NCBI RefSeq assembly: GCF_029760855.1
Contig: NZ_SOSI01000002.1
Coordinates: 434,001-498,000, forward strand
Length of the DNA stretch: 64,000 nucleotides
Direction: 5' to 3'
From: Erythrobacter litoralis
Lineage (GTDB): Bacteria; Pseudomonadota; Alphaproteobacteria; Sphingomonadales; Sphingomonadaceae
In this document: positions 17,147 through 26,750 of the stretch, one piece after another
Layout: every line of letters starts with the position of its first letter
How positions within the stretch are numbered: position 1 is the first letter of the stretch
The notes under the pieces: model-generated
What the model was told of the DNA's origin: nothing
The model's database searches: none
The model's input: only the letters and a program-made list of their open reading frames with translations
Translations under genes and position numbers: made by a program

Positions 17147-17180
17147 ACGCCCCGCGGTCATGCGACTGCGGGGCGTTTTT
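17147..17180 (+). terminator. Rho-independent terminator
   Basis: ACGCCCCGC (17147-17155) pairs with GCGGGGCGT (17168-17176), then five T (17176-17180). It ends the mgtE/DUF1489/small-protein side and lies just before the convergent FrnE-like gene stop. Confidence 0.9.
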
Positions 17181-17183
17181 CAT

Positions 17184-17873
17184 TCAAGCGTTCTCCGCAA
17201 CCTTCGCTGCGACACGGCGCAAGGCGTCGACATATGCTTCCGACGGCTGGGCGCCGGGGATCAGGAATTTGCCTTCGACGAATACCGCCGGAACGCCAGT
17301 CACGTTCATCTCCCACGCCGCGCGTTCTTCCGCGCGAACCTTCTCAGCCAATTCCTCGCTATCGAGCGCCGCCGCCGCTTCGGTGCGATCGAAACCCGTT
17401 TCCTCTGCAATCGCCAGCAGGACATCGCGCCGGCCGATCTCTCGGCGCGCATTGAAATGCGCTTCGAACAATGCAAGCTTCAAGTCCGTCTGCCGTCGTG
17501 CGCCATGCATATCACGGGCCCATAGCAGCAGCTTGTGCGCATCGAACGTGTTCCACATCATCGCGGGCGGCGCGGGCTCTTCGCCCTCGTAATCGAGCGA
17601 GACGCCCGCCCGCTCCGCCGCCTCGCGCATGCGGTTCTGAACGTCGCGCGATTGATCGAGCGTGCGCCCGTATTTGCGCGCAATATGCGCGGTCCGCTCC
17701 TCACCGTCGGACGGCATATCGGGATTGAGCTCGAAAGCGTGCCACGCGATCTCGGCCGCGATTTCACCTTCAAGGCTGTCCAAAGCCTGGCGCAGGTTGC
17801 CCCAGCCGACGAGGCACCACGGGCACATTACATCGGACCAGATGTCGATCTTCAGAGTCTGAGGCTGGGTCAT
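17184..17873 (-). CDS. DsbA family oxidoreductase (FrnE/2-hydroxychromene isomerase-like)
   Basis: 229 residues. The thioredoxin-fold motif CPWC follows the first strand (LKIDIWSDVMCPWCLVGW), and the C-terminal VTGVPAVFVEGKFLIPGAQPSEAY carries the cis-Pro (GVP). There is no signal peptide, so it is a cytoplasmic FrnE-type disulfide oxidoreductase; such proteins are linked to stress tolerance or polyketide tailoring. ATG 17873 is chosen because it makes an ATGA overlap with the nudC stop. Confidence 0.9.
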   Translation of the reverse strand: MTQPQTLKIDIWSDVMCPWCLVGWGNLRQALDSLEGEIAAEIAWHAFELNPDMPSDGEERTAHIARKYGRTLDQSRDVQNRMREAAERAGVSLDYEGEEPAPPAMMWNTFDAHKLLLWARDMHGARRQTDLKLALFEAHFNARREIGRRDVLLAIAEETGFDRTEAAAALDSEELAEKVRAEERAAWEMNVTGVPAVFVEGKFLIPGAQPSEAYVDALRRVAAKVAENA

Positions 17874-18733
17874 CGTTCGATCCACCAGTTGAGGAGATAG
17901 GATGCGATCGCCTGCTTCGGCGGTGCAATAAACGGCCCCGAACCACTTAACGATGCCGCGACTTCGTCTCGCGAGAACCAGCGGATTTCGTCGAGCTCGG
18001 TCTCGTCGCGCGTGATATCATCCGTTTCGGCGAAGGCGTGGCATCCGATCATGAGCTGGCTTGGAAATGGCCATGGCTGGCTCGCAACATAGCGTACGTT
18101 TTTGGGCCGAATGACGATGCCGCTTTCTTCCAGAACTTCTCGCGCGACGCCTTCTTCGAGGCTCTCGCCCGGTTCGACGAAACCCGCGAGCGCTGAAAAG
18201 CGGCCCTCGCCCCAGCCCTTGCCGCGGCCGAGCAGCATCCTGCCGTCATGTTCGACCAGCATGATGGTGACGGGATCGGTGCGGGGGAAATGGTCCGCCC
18301 CGCAATTCTCGCAGGTCCGTTGCCAGCCGCCCTTCGCGATGCGGGTGGTGCCGCCGCATTGCGCGCAGAACCGGTGGCGCGCATGCCAATCGACGATGCT
18401 GCGTGCGCCGCCGTACAACGCGAGTTCGGCAGTGGGCAGCGTCGCCATCAAGTCCCATAACGCCGGATTGGCCAGCCGCGGCGCGGAGTCTCCGCGGGGC
18501 GGGACGGCGGCGAAACACGCCTTGCCTTCGTCCAGCCCGAGAAAAACCAGTTCGGCATCCGGATCGGCATCGGCGAGAGTCGTCCACGCCAACCGCCCCT
18601 CATCGGTCAGCGATGGCGTCAGACCGTCGAGCGCGAGCAACCGCGCCTTCCAGTTCATCAGCCCGGCCAGCGCGTCCTTGTCGCCGCGAATGTTGTCTGC
18701 CCGGTCGAGCGGCGATCCTGTGAAAGACAGCAC
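17870..18733 (-). CDS. nudC: NAD-capped RNA hydrolase / NADH pyrophosphatase NudC
   Basis: 287 residues. The zinc ribbon uses C123, C126, C141 and C144, the Nudix box spans G184-I206 (GFVEPGESLEEGVAREVLEE...) and the NudC-specific SQPWPFPSQLM follows it. It hydrolyses NAD(H) and removes NAD caps from RNA. No ATG is near the expected start; GTG 18733, 6 bases after the upstream gene stop, gives a family-like length. It is coupled downstream to the FrnE-like gene. Confidence 0.92.
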   Translation of the reverse strand: MLSFTGSPLDRADNIRGDKDALAGLMNWKARLLALDGLTPSLTDEGRLAWTTLADADPDAELVFLGLDEGKACFAAVPPRGDSAPRLANPALWDLMATLPTAELALYGGARSIVDWHARHRFCAQCGGTTRIAKGGWQRTCENCGADHFPRTDPVTIMLVEHDGRMLLGRGKGWGEGRFSALAGFVEPGESLEEGVAREVLEESGIVIRPKNVRYVASQPWPFPSQLMIGCHAFAETDDITRDETELDEIRWFSRDEVAASLSGSGPFIAPPKQAIASYLLNWWIER

Positions 18734-18738
18734 GCCGT

Positions 18739-20052
18739 TCAGGCTGCCGCCGCGGTCTGCATGGTGGCCAGATCGGCCCTCAACGCTTCGGGGAAGGCAT
18801 CGTGGATGGGATAGGCTTCGGACGGCATGTACTGTGTCATCATCGTCGCGCGCACGCCCGCCGGGAAGTGAACGAGGCCGACCGTGCCCGCAGCCCCGCC
18901 CCAGCCATAGGCGCCTTCCGCCACGCGGCCTCCTGCGCCGAATTGCTGGCCCTGTATCCAGGTGCCGGCCACCGTCGCGGTTTCGGGCAAGAGGTTCGAA
19001 GTGCCGAGCCGCACCGCCGTTTCGCTCATCACCCGCGTGCCGTCGATCGCACCATAACCCAGCAGCATTTGCAGGAACCGGTCGTAATCGCGCGCGGAGG
19101 ATACGAGACCCGCACCGCCGAAGGGGAAGGACGGCTTGTCGAGATAGATGGACGCCCGCGCCGGGTCCATCGGGATCGGCGTTCCGTTGAGGATGCCGTA
19201 ATTGGTCGTGAAGCGGCCGACTTCGCTTTGCGGCACGCGGAAATAAGTACTGCTCATGCCGACCGGATCGAAGATGCGCGCTTTCAAAAACTCGTCGAAG
19301 CGCATCCCGCTGACGACCTCGATCACTCGGCCCATCAGGTCGAGCCCGACCGAATAGCTCCACTTCGTGCCCGGCTGCAGCACGAGCGGTGCTTTCGCCA
19401 GTTCGTCCGCGAAGTTGTCGAGACCCTCGATCGCCTTGCCCCGACCCATGCCGGGCAGCGGCAGGCGGCTGACCTGACCGGGAACGAGGCCTTCCTGCGC
19501 GTAATAGCGGCTGATCGGCCCGGACTGCACGATATTGTAACCGAGGCCCGCCGTGTGGGTCAAAAGCATCCGCATGGTGATCGGGCGTTCGGCCGGAACG
19601 AGGTCCTGAAGCGACCCGTCATAGGTCTTCTGAACGCGCATGTTTCTGTAGGCGGGCAGCACTTCGTACAAAGGCTGGTCGAGGCCCATCTTGCCCTCGT
19701 CTATCAGCATCATCGCGGCCATTCCGGTGATCGGCTTGGTCATCGAATAGATGCGGTAGAGACTGTCGCCATCGGCTTTCGTTTCGCTTCCGAAGGCCAG
19801 GTTGCCCTGCGCGATGATCTGGGGTGCCTGCTGCCCCATGCCGAGCGCGGCGACCATGTTGGCAAGCTTGCCGGTGCCGACATACTTGTCTTCCAGCGCG
19901 CGGATATTGGTCCACTCCGGTATGGCAATCTGTGCAAATACGCGGCGACCGAACGGCGCGCTCGCGGCCATCGCACCCGCACCGAGAAACGCGCCGCCGC
20001 GCAGCAGCGAGCGGCGTGACAGGGCGGCAGGTTCGAATTCGCGATAAGCCAT
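18739..20052 (-). CDS. Tat-exported beta-lactamase-family serine hydrolase
   Basis: 437 residues. The N-terminus has a twin-arginine signal (SRRSLLRGGAF followed by an Ala-rich core), so it is exported folded. The serine beta-lactamase/DD-peptidase fold is shown by S103-M-T-K106 and the LLTHTAGLGY segment, with a YSV motif near WSYSVGLDLMG. Family members include esterases and penicillin-binding-like hydrolases; beta-lactam hydrolysis cannot be inferred. ATG 20052 places the RR motif at residues 13-14. It sits just upstream of nudC. Confidence 0.88.
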   Translation of the reverse strand: MAYREFEPAALSRRSLLRGGAFLGAGAMAASAPFGRRVFAQIAIPEWTNIRALEDKYVGTGKLANMVAALGMGQQAPQIIAQGNLAFGSETKADGDSLYRIYSMTKPITGMAAMMLIDEGKMGLDQPLYEVLPAYRNMRVQKTYDGSLQDLVPAERPITMRMLLTHTAGLGYNIVQSGPISRYYAQEGLVPGQVSRLPLPGMGRGKAIEGLDNFADELAKAPLVLQPGTKWSYSVGLDLMGRVIEVVSGMRFDEFLKARIFDPVGMSSTYFRVPQSEVGRFTTNYGILNGTPIPMDPARASIYLDKPSFPFGGAGLVSSARDYDRFLQMLLGYGAIDGTRVMSETAVRLGTSNLLPETATVAGTWIQGQQFGAGGRVAEGAYGWGGAAGTVGLVHFPAGVRATMMTQYMPSEAYPIHDAFPEALRADLATMQTAAAA

Positions 20053-20135
20053 GGGTTGTCCTCGAAATTGGAAAAGCGGATGGAAGATGCGCATGACCGC
20101 ATTAACAGCCAATTGCACGGTGCGATACCGCACAT

Positions 20136-21164
20136 TCAGTCCGGCTCGGCAAGCGCCAATCGCGCCGCTTTTGCGAACAGCGTCGGGAGCCCGGCTTCGG
20201 CCAATCGATCGACCGGCCACCATTCGCCGTCACCTTCGGGCATTTCCGTTCCCTCGTATCGCTTGACGTCCAGCTGTAGCGCGAAATGCGTGAAGCCGTG
20301 CTGTACGCCTCCGATCGAACGCCACACCCCGGAAAGCGGCTCATCTCCCGATCCGTCGGCTCGGGCAGACCATCCGTCCGACGGAAGGGCGCGCATTCCC
20401 GCGAAAACCCCTTTGGTCGGGCGAGTGACGAGCCAAGCGGAACTGTCCCTCTTTATCCAGTAGGCGACTCCGCGGCGAACGGGCTTGTCCTTCTTCGCTG
20501 ACTTGACCGGAAACCGCTCCGGCTCGTCGCTCGCGCGTGCTTCGCACGAGTCCCGCAATGGACACAGCAGGCATTTCGGATTGCGCGTGGTGCAGATGCC
20601 CGATCCCAGATCCATCATCGCCTGGGCGAAATCGCCGGCCCGCGCTTGCGGCGTGATCGTTTCGGTCCGTTCGCGAATGGTCTTGCGCGATTTCGGCAGC
20701 GGCTCTTCGATGGCGAACAGGCGCGATACGACCCGCTCGACATTGGCATCCACCACCACGGCGCGGCGGCCAAAGGCGATGGCGGCGATCGCGGCCGCCG
20801 TATAGGCGCCCAGCCCCGGCAGTTCTCGCAATGCCGCTTCGGTATCGGGAAACGCGCCTCGCTCCGCTACCAGCGCTGCGGTCTTCACCAGATTGCGCGC
20901 CCGCGAATAGTAACCGAGACCTGCCCATGCCGCCATGACATCTTCCTCGGGCGCGGCGGCCAGAGCGTCGACCGTCGGCCAGCGTGCGGTGAACGCCTCG
21001 AAATACGGCTTCACCGCCGCGACCGTCGTCTGTTGGAGCATGATTTCCGACAGCCATACGCGGTAGGGGTCGGTCGCCGGCTCGCCCGGGGCCGCGCGCC
21101 AAGGCAATGTGCGGTGGTGCGTATCGTACCACGCCAGAAGACTGTCGGAAACGGATGGGGCCAT
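20136..21164 (-). CDS. mutY: A/G-specific adenine DNA glycosylase MutY
   Basis: 342 residues. Catalytic E40 (SEIMLQQT) and D139 (VDANVERV), the HhH motif LPGLGAYTAAAIAAIAFG and the 4Fe-4S ligands C191, C198, C201 and C207 (C-x6-C-x2-C-x5-C) are present, plus the C-terminal NUDIX-like 8-oxoG recognition domain. It removes adenine mispaired with 8-oxoguanine. Divergent from the DciA-like gene, whose start is 41 bases away. Confidence 0.97.
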   Translation of the reverse strand: MAPSVSDSLLAWYDTHHRTLPWRAAPGEPATDPYRVWLSEIMLQQTTVAAVKPYFEAFTARWPTVDALAAAPEEDVMAAWAGLGYYSRARNLVKTAALVAERGAFPDTEAALRELPGLGAYTAAAIAAIAFGRRAVVVDANVERVVSRLFAIEEPLPKSRKTIRERTETITPQARAGDFAQAMMDLGSGICTTRNPKCLLCPLRDSCEARASDEPERFPVKSAKKDKPVRRGVAYWIKRDSSAWLVTRPTKGVFAGMRALPSDGWSARADGSGDEPLSGVWRSIGGVQHGFTHFALQLDVKRYEGTEMPEGDGEWWPVDRLAEAGLPTLFAKAARLALAEPD

Positions 21165-21205
21165 GCTGGAACTCTTTCGCTGCCTATGGCATGGGCGAGG
21201 CGGAC

Positions 21206-21751
21206 ATGGGAAGCGACAAGACCATCGGAAAAGCCGGCCGACCGCGCGGCAAGACGGCGAAGCCGTACGAACGGCCGCGCGGCGGCCAGGCGAAGGCGAT
21301 TTCCGACCTGATGCCGCAGATCGGCCGCCCCGCTTTTCGCCGCTTCGGTTTCGTACAGTCCTCGATCGTCAGCCGCTGGCCCGAGATCGTGGGCGATGCC
21401 CATGCCAAGGTGTGTTCGCCTGAGATGATCCGCTTCCCGCCCGGCGAGAAATCGGACGGCATTCTCGAACTCGTCGTCCTTCCCGCCCATGCCCCGCTGA
21501 TCCAGCAGGTTCTGGCGGAAATCATGGAGCGGGTGAACACGTTCTTCGGCTATCGCGCGGTTGCCCGTATCAAGCTGCGGCAAGGCGCGGTTAAGCCGCC
21601 GGCGAGCAAGACAACGGCCAAATCGCCGCCCTCGCTGAAACCGATTCCGATGGAATTGGGCGACAGTTTACGCGATATCGGCGATCCGGAACTGCGCGCG
21701 GTGCTCGAATCTCTGGCGCGCGGCTTGGATACGAAGGGGACTGTTACGTGA
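21206..21751 (+). CDS. DUF721/DciA family protein (possible DnaB loader)
   Basis: 181 residues with a basic N-terminus (RPRGKTAKPYERPRGGQAKA) and the DUF721 core (RFGFVQSSIVSRWPEIVGDAHAKVCSPEMIRFP, then a KH-like segment LELVVLPAHAPLIQQVLAEIMERVNTFFGY). DciA loads the replicative helicase in bacteria lacking DnaC. ATG 21206 has GAGG 7 bases upstream; ATG 21191 is possible. Its stop overlaps the next start (TGATG), coupling it to the DsbA-like gene. Confidence 0.85.
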   Translation: MGSDKTIGKAGRPRGKTAKPYERPRGGQAKAISDLMPQIGRPAFRRFGFVQSSIVSRWPEIVGDAHAKVCSPEMIRFPPGEKSDGILELVVLPAHAPLIQQVLAEIMERVNTFFGYRAVARIKLRQGAVKPPASKTTAKSPPSLKPIPMELGDSLRDIGDPELRAVLESLARGLDTKGTVT

Positions 21752-22467
21752 TGGCGAAGCGCTCTTTTTGGCTGTCGGGTGCGGCGGCACTTGCCTGTGC
21801 TTTGGCGATCGGGGCTTCGGCGCAAGACCTGCCGACCGGTAATGCCGGGCCGACCAAGGGCAACTGGAACGCGACCATCGTGGAGAATGCCGGCGGCCAC
21901 CGCATGGGCAATCCCAAAGCCGCGGCAAAGCTCGTCGAATTCATGAGCTACACCTGTTCGCACTGTGCAACCTTTGCGCGCACCGGCGACGGCGCGCTCA
22001 AGATGCTGTACGTGCCAAGCGGCAAGATCAGCTACGAAATCCGCCATCTGGTGCGCGATCCGGTGGACCTTACGGCGACCCTCGCCACCCAGTGTGGCGA
22101 GCCCTCGAAGTTCTTCAGGAACCACGAAGCCATCATGGCACGCCAGACCGAATGGATGGCCAAGGCCCAGAACGCGACGCAGGCACAGCAGGCGCGGTGG
22201 AAGTTCGGCAGCTTCGGCTCGCGCGCGCAGGCCATTGCCAGCGATCTCGATTTTTACGACATCATGGAAGGCCGTGGCTATACCCGCGCGCAACTCGATA
22301 AGTGCCTGACCGACGAGGCAAAGGCCCGCCGGATCGCGGAACAGAGCGGCCAGGATACCGAGACTTTCAAGCTCGTCGGCACACCCAGCTTCGTGCTCAA
22401 CGGTGAGACGCTGGAAGGCGTGCACAACTGGCCGACACTCCAACCGCTGCTCGACAGCTATTACTAA
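21751..22467 (+). CDS. Exported DsbA-like thiol oxidoreductase (first of tandem pair)
   Basis: 238 residues with a Sec signal peptide (MAKRSFWLSGAAALACALAIGASA). The redox motif is CSHC in LVEFMSYTCSHCATF, and the cis-Pro loop LVGTPSFVLNGETLEG closes the thioredoxin fold. It likely oxidises or reduces disulfides in the periplasm. ATG 21751 overlaps the DUF721 stop; a GTG at 21748 is the alternative. The downstream neighbour is a clear paralogue. Confidence 0.9.
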   Translation: MAKRSFWLSGAAALACALAIGASAQDLPTGNAGPTKGNWNATIVENAGGHRMGNPKAAAKLVEFMSYTCSHCATFARTGDGALKMLYVPSGKISYEIRHLVRDPVDLTATLATQCGEPSKFFRNHEAIMARQTEWMAKAQNATQAQQARWKFGSFGSRAQAIASDLDFYDIMEGRGYTRAQLDKCLTDEAKARRIAEQSGQDTETFKLVGTPSFVLNGETLEGVHNWPTLQPLLDSYY

Positions 22468-22551
22468 GCAAAATTCGCCGGGCGAGGTGTGGATTGCTCC
22501 GCCCCCGTCCCGGCCGACCCGTTTACGACCTACGCATTCTGAGGATTATTG

Positions 22552-23301
22552 ATGCGCCTGACGACCCTGACCGTTCTTGCCCCTCTCGCCCTCGCTCTCG
22601 CAGCGTGCGGCAACAGCGATGCAGCCGATACCGCCGAGGCCGGCGTTCTCGAAGGTGAGCCGATCGCCGCCATCGCAGCGCCCGACGGTACAAGCTGGGT
22701 CGATACGGCAACCAAGACTGCAGAAGGCGGCTTCGTCCTCGGCAACCCCGACGCACCGCTCAAACTCGTCGAATATGCCAGCCATACCTGCGGCCATTGT
22801 GCGCAATTCTCGCAGAATGCGGCGATCCCGTTGCAGGAAAACTATATTTCGCAGGGCATCGTGAGCTACGAAATCCGCCCCTTGCTGCGCGATCCGCTCG
22901 ATGTAACCATCGATGTTCTAGCCCAGTGCGGAGCGCCGGAAAGCTATCATGCTCTTTCGGATCAGGCGTGGGGTTCGCTCGAAGAGTTCGGGCAGGCGTT
23001 GCAATCCAATCCGGCAGGATACGAAGCGGCCATGAACGCCCCGCCGGAGCAGCGCTTCGTCGTACTTTCGCAGGCAGCCGGCTTGACCGACTTCTTTGCC
23101 GCGCGCGGCCTCTCCGCCGATCAGGCACGGCAATGTCTCTCTGAGTCCACCAAGATTCAGCAGATTGCCGATCAGTCGCAGCAATCGGCGACCGACATGG
23201 AAGTCACCGGCACGCCGACCTTCTTCTTGAACGGTCAGCGTCTCGAACAGAACACCTGGGCCGGTATCGAACCGATCCTGCAGCGCGCGGGCGCTCGTTG
23301 A
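22552..23301 (+). CDS. DsbA-like thiol oxidoreductase lipoprotein (second of tandem pair)
   Basis: 249 residues with a lipobox (LALALAAC, Cys19), so membrane-anchored in the periplasm. The redox motif CGHC sits in LVEYASHTCGHCAQF and the cis-Pro loop is VTGTPTFFLNGQRL. The segment after the motif (VSYEIRPLLRDPLDVTID) aligns closely with the preceding gene (ISYEIRHLVRDPVDLTAT), so the two arose by duplication. A TTG just before the ATG is possible; GAGGA lies upstream. Confidence 0.9.
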   Translation: MRLTTLTVLAPLALALAACGNSDAADTAEAGVLEGEPIAAIAAPDGTSWVDTATKTAEGGFVLGNPDAPLKLVEYASHTCGHCAQFSQNAAIPLQENYISQGIVSYEIRPLLRDPLDVTIDVLAQCGAPESYHALSDQAWGSLEEFGQALQSNPAGYEAAMNAPPEQRFVVLSQAAGLTDFFAARGLSADQARQCLSESTKIQQIADQSQQSATDMEVTGTPTFFLNGQRLEQNTWAGIEPILQRAGAR

Positions 23302-23328
23302 TGAACGGCTGAGACGACGGTTCGGCGA

Positions 23329-26300
23329 ATGCTCATACGGCAGCTCAGGTTGAGCGGTTTCAAGAGCTTCGTCGAACCTTCCGTCTTGCGCATCGAACCG
23401 GGCCTGACCGGCGTGGTCGGGCCGAACGGGTGCGGCAAATCCAACCTCCTCGAAGCGATCCGGTGGGTGATGGGCGAGAATTCGCCCAAGTCCATGCGCT
23501 CGGGCGGGATGGAGGACGTAATTTTTGCGGGCACCGCCGGCCGGCCGCCGCGCGATTTCGCCGAAGTCGTCCTTTCCGGGCAGGATGCGGACGGCGACGA
23601 TCTCGAAGTCATTCGCCGGATCGAGCGCGGGGCGGGTTCGGCCTACCGGGTCAATGGCAAGGACGTTCGGGCAAAAGATGTCGCGCTGACCTTCGCCGAT
23701 GCGGCGACCGGCGCGCACTCCCCCGCCCTGGTCAGCCAGGGTAAGATCGCGCAGGTCATCGCGGCAAAGCCCGTCGAACGGCGCCAGATGCTGGAAGAGG
23801 CGGCGGGCATCGCCGGGCTTCACGTCCGTCGGCGCGATGCCGAAAGCAAACTGCGGCAAACGGAAGCCAATCTCGCACGCCTCGAAGACCTGATGGCCGG
23901 GCTCGACAGCCAGATTGCTTCGCTGCGGCGACAGGCCAAGCAGGCGGAACGCTATTCGAAGCTGTCAGACGAGATAAAGGGGGCGGAAGCACGCCTGATC
24001 TACGCGCGGTGGCGTGACGCGGCGGCGGCGGCGAACGAAGCCAAGCGTGCAGCGAAAGACGCGGACAAACGCGTTACGGAGGCGCAGGATGAGGTCGCCG
24101 TACTCCAAAAAACGCAGCGTGATGCTGCACAAACACTTGCCGATGCGCGGGAGGAACTCGCCGACCGGCGCGACGATGCGAGCGCCCATGGCCACCGTAT
24201 GGCGGCGCTTGCAACTCAGCTCGAAACGGCGGAACAGCGCCTCGCCGATCTCGACCGTCAGCGCGCTCGGCTGGAGGAGGATCGCGGCGATGCCGATCGC
24301 CTGACACGCGACGCCGCCGAAGCCCTGGCGAAGCTCGAAACCTCACTTTCCGATAGCGAGAGAGCACTCGCCGAGGACGAGGAGCGCCGCCCCGCCCTCG
24401 TCGCACAATCCGACGAAGCGGAGCGCGCTAGCCGGGCCGCCGAACTCGCACTGGCCAAGGCGACCGCCGACAATGCCGGGGTTGAGGCCGAATGGCGGGT
24501 TGTCGAGGCCGAACTGTCACAAATTCGGTCGCGGCTGGAGCGAACGGAAGCGGACGTAGTGCGATTGGCCGGTCAGCGGTCGGCGTTGGAAAAGAACGAT
24601 ACCGGAGCCGCCGTCGCCGAAGCTCAGGCTGCGGTTCGTAGCGCGCAGAGCAATGTGGCAGAACTACGCGAAGCGCTCGAAGCGGCACGAGCTTCGAAGT
24701 CCGCCTTGCAAGCCGCGCGCGACGAAACGTCCAGTGCGCTGTCCACCGCTCGCGCCGATCTCGCGGGGATCGAGCGGGAATACGTCGCATTGAAACGCGA
24801 TCGCGACGCGCGAGCCAAAGCGAGAGAGAAGCGCGCAGGACGGCCGCAGGCCATCGATCGAATGGTCCCCCAAAAGGGCTATGAACGCGCGGTAGCAGCG
24901 GCGCTCGGGCGTGACGGCAAGGCGGTCCTCGGCGCGGCAGAGGGCGCGGAGGGCCGGTATTGGACCGGTGCCGTAGCCCTCTCGCCCCCTGCCGACAGCC
25001 TGCTTTATCATCTGCAAGAATGTCCGGACGAGGTACGTGCAACGCTCGCGCTCACCGCCGTCACGCAAGAGGACGACGGTCGCAACCTGCCGCCCGGCCA
25101 TACTCTCGTGACCATGGATGGCGTGCTTCGACGGTGGGATGGACTGGTGGTTCGCGGCGAGGGCGCGGCGGACGCGGCTCGGCTCGAGGCGGAAAACCGC
25201 TTCGCCGATCTTGCGAAACAGATGCCCGACCTCGAACGCACAGTCGCAGATGCGAAGGCGGCGGAAGACAGGGCGGCGGCAGAACTGGCCACGCTGCAAA
25301 CGGATCTGGACAGACAGGATCGCGAGCTCGCCGCTGCGCTCGACGCGGAACGGCAGGCCTTACGCGCGCTCGATCGAGCGGAGGCGGCGCGGGACCGCAA
25401 TACCGCACGCCTCGCCGAACTGGACCGGCTGCAAAAGGACGCGACCGAACAGCGCGACGCCGCAGCAGCGGAACACAGCGCGGCTCGGACGAAATTGGAT
25501 GCCCTTCCTGATCCGAAAGCGGGACGCGAGGCGCTCGACATTGCCCGTGAACGCAACGAAGCTGCGAGAGCGACACTGCAAGCGCGCTTGGCGGAACTGG
25601 CAGCGCACGATCAGGGACTTGCCGTCGCGCGCGAACGGGTGGCGGCGCAGCGTTCCGACATGGCGAGCTGGCAGGCACGTTCGGGCGAGGCGGCAAAGCG
25701 GCTATCGGGCATGGAGCGGCGGTTCGAGGATATCGCCGAAGAGCGCGCCGTAATTGCAGCCAAACCCGAAGGCCTGATCCGCGAGATCGAACAAGGCGAC
25801 GCCGTGCGCGAACGTTTAAGACGCGATCTGGCGGCGGCGGAAGAGGTTCTGAAAACGGCGGAAGAGGCAACACGACAGGCCGATGCCGACCTGTCCGAAG
25901 CAACCGAAGCCCTTGCTGCCGCCCGGGAGGCACGCGCCGGTCTCGTCGCCAAGGCTGAGAACGAGGATGCCCGCCGGATCGAGATGGGCCGGATTTCCGG
26001 CGAGCGATTTCAGGCCCCACCCCCGCTCCTTCCTTCCCGGTTCGATTTTACGGAGAACGACGTCGGGTCCGCCGAGAGCGAGAGTGACACGCTGGAGCGG
26101 CTCACCGTCAGCCGCGAACGAATCGGTCCGGTCAATCTCGTCGCCGCCGACGAATTGGCTCGGATCGAGGCCGAACTTGGCAGTAATGCCGCCGAGCAGA
26201 ATGAATTGCGCGAGGCCGTCGCACGGCTGCGCGGCTCGATCGGCAGCCTTAATCGCGAGGGCCGCGAACGGCTTCGCGATGCGTTCGAACAGGTCGATGC

Positions 26301-26748
26301 GCATTTCCGCCGGCTGTTCACTCGCCTCTTTGAAGGGGGGCAAGCCCATCTGGCGCTGATAGACAGCGACGATCCCTTGGAAGCCGGCCTCGAAATCTTC
26401 GCGCAGCCGCCCGGCAAACGCCTGCAATCGCTTACCCTCCTATCGGGCGGAGAACAGGCGCTGACGGCAATCGCACTGATCTTCGGGCTGTTCCTTACGA
26501 ACCCCGCGCCGATCTGCGTGCTCGACGAGGTCGATGCGCCGCTCGACGATGCGAATATCGACCGCTTCTGCGACCTCCTCGAACAGATGACACGAGAGAC
26601 GACGACCCGCTATCTTATCGTTACGCACAATGCCGTGACCATGAGCCGCATGCACAGGCTGTTCGGCGTTACGATGATCGAACAGGGCATCAGCCGCCTT
26701 GTCAGCGTCGATCTCGGCGGGGCGGAGGAATTGCTCGCTGCGGAGTGA
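23329..26748 (+). CDS. smc: Chromosome partition/condensation protein SMC
   Basis: 1139 residues, typical for alphaproteobacteria. Walker A GPNGCGKSN is at 31-39; two long Ala/Glu/Arg-rich coiled coils flank a hinge around residues 500-620; the ABC signature LSGGEQ starts at 1038 and Walker B CVLDEVDAPLDD near 1063. It compacts and helps segregate the chromosome with ScpA/ScpB, which are not in this window. It begins 27 bases after the DsbA-like lipoprotein gene and ends 2 bases before the convergent merR stop. Confidence 0.97.
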   Translation: MLIRQLRLSGFKSFVEPSVLRIEPGLTGVVGPNGCGKSNLLEAIRWVMGENSPKSMRSGGMEDVIFAGTAGRPPRDFAEVVLSGQDADGDDLEVIRRIERGAGSAYRVNGKDVRAKDVALTFADAATGAHSPALVSQGKIAQVIAAKPVERRQMLEEAAGIAGLHVRRRDAESKLRQTEANLARLEDLMAGLDSQIASLRRQAKQAERYSKLSDEIKGAEARLIYARWRDAAAAANEAKRAAKDADKRVTEAQDEVAVLQKTQRDAAQTLADAREELADRRDDASAHGHRMAALATQLETAEQRLADLDRQRARLEEDRGDADRLTRDAAEALAKLETSLSDSERALAEDEERRPALVAQSDEAERASRAAELALAKATADNAGVEAEWRVVEAELSQIRSRLERTEADVVRLAGQRSALEKNDTGAAVAEAQAAVRSAQSNVAELREALEAARASKSALQAARDETSSALSTARADLAGIEREYVALKRDRDARAKAREKRAGRPQAIDRMVPQKGYERAVAAALGRDGKAVLGAAEGAEGRYWTGAVALSPPADSLLYHLQECPDEVRATLALTAVTQEDDGRNLPPGHTLVTMDGVLRRWDGLVVRGEGAADAARLEAENRFADLAKQMPDLERTVADAKAAEDRAAAELATLQTDLDRQDRELAAALDAERQALRALDRAEAARDRNTARLAELDRLQKDATEQRDAAAAEHSAARTKLDALPDPKAGREALDIARERNEAARATLQARLAELAAHDQGLAVARERVAAQRSDMASWQARSGEAAKRLSGMERRFEDIAEERAVIAAKPEGLIREIEQGDAVRERLRRDLAAAEEVLKTAEEATRQADADLSEATEALAAAREARAGLVAKAENEDARRIEMGRISGERFQAPPPLLPSRFDFTENDVGSAESESDTLERLTVSRERIGPVNLVAADELARIEAELGSNAAEQNELREAVARLRGSIGSLNREGRERLRDAFEQVDAHFRRLFTRLFEGGQAHLALIDSDDPLEAGLEIFAQPPGKRLQSLTLLSGGEQALTAIALIFGLFLTNPAPICVLDEVDAPLDDANIDRFCDLLEQMTRETTTRYLIVTHNAVTMSRMHRLFGVTMIEQGISRLVSVDLGGAEELLAAE

Positions 26749-26750
26749 GC

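Noticed and set aside
18739-20052. Antibiotic-resistance beta-lactamase
   Set aside because: SxxK and the fold are shared with esterases and peptidases; nothing in the sequence shows beta-lactam specificity.
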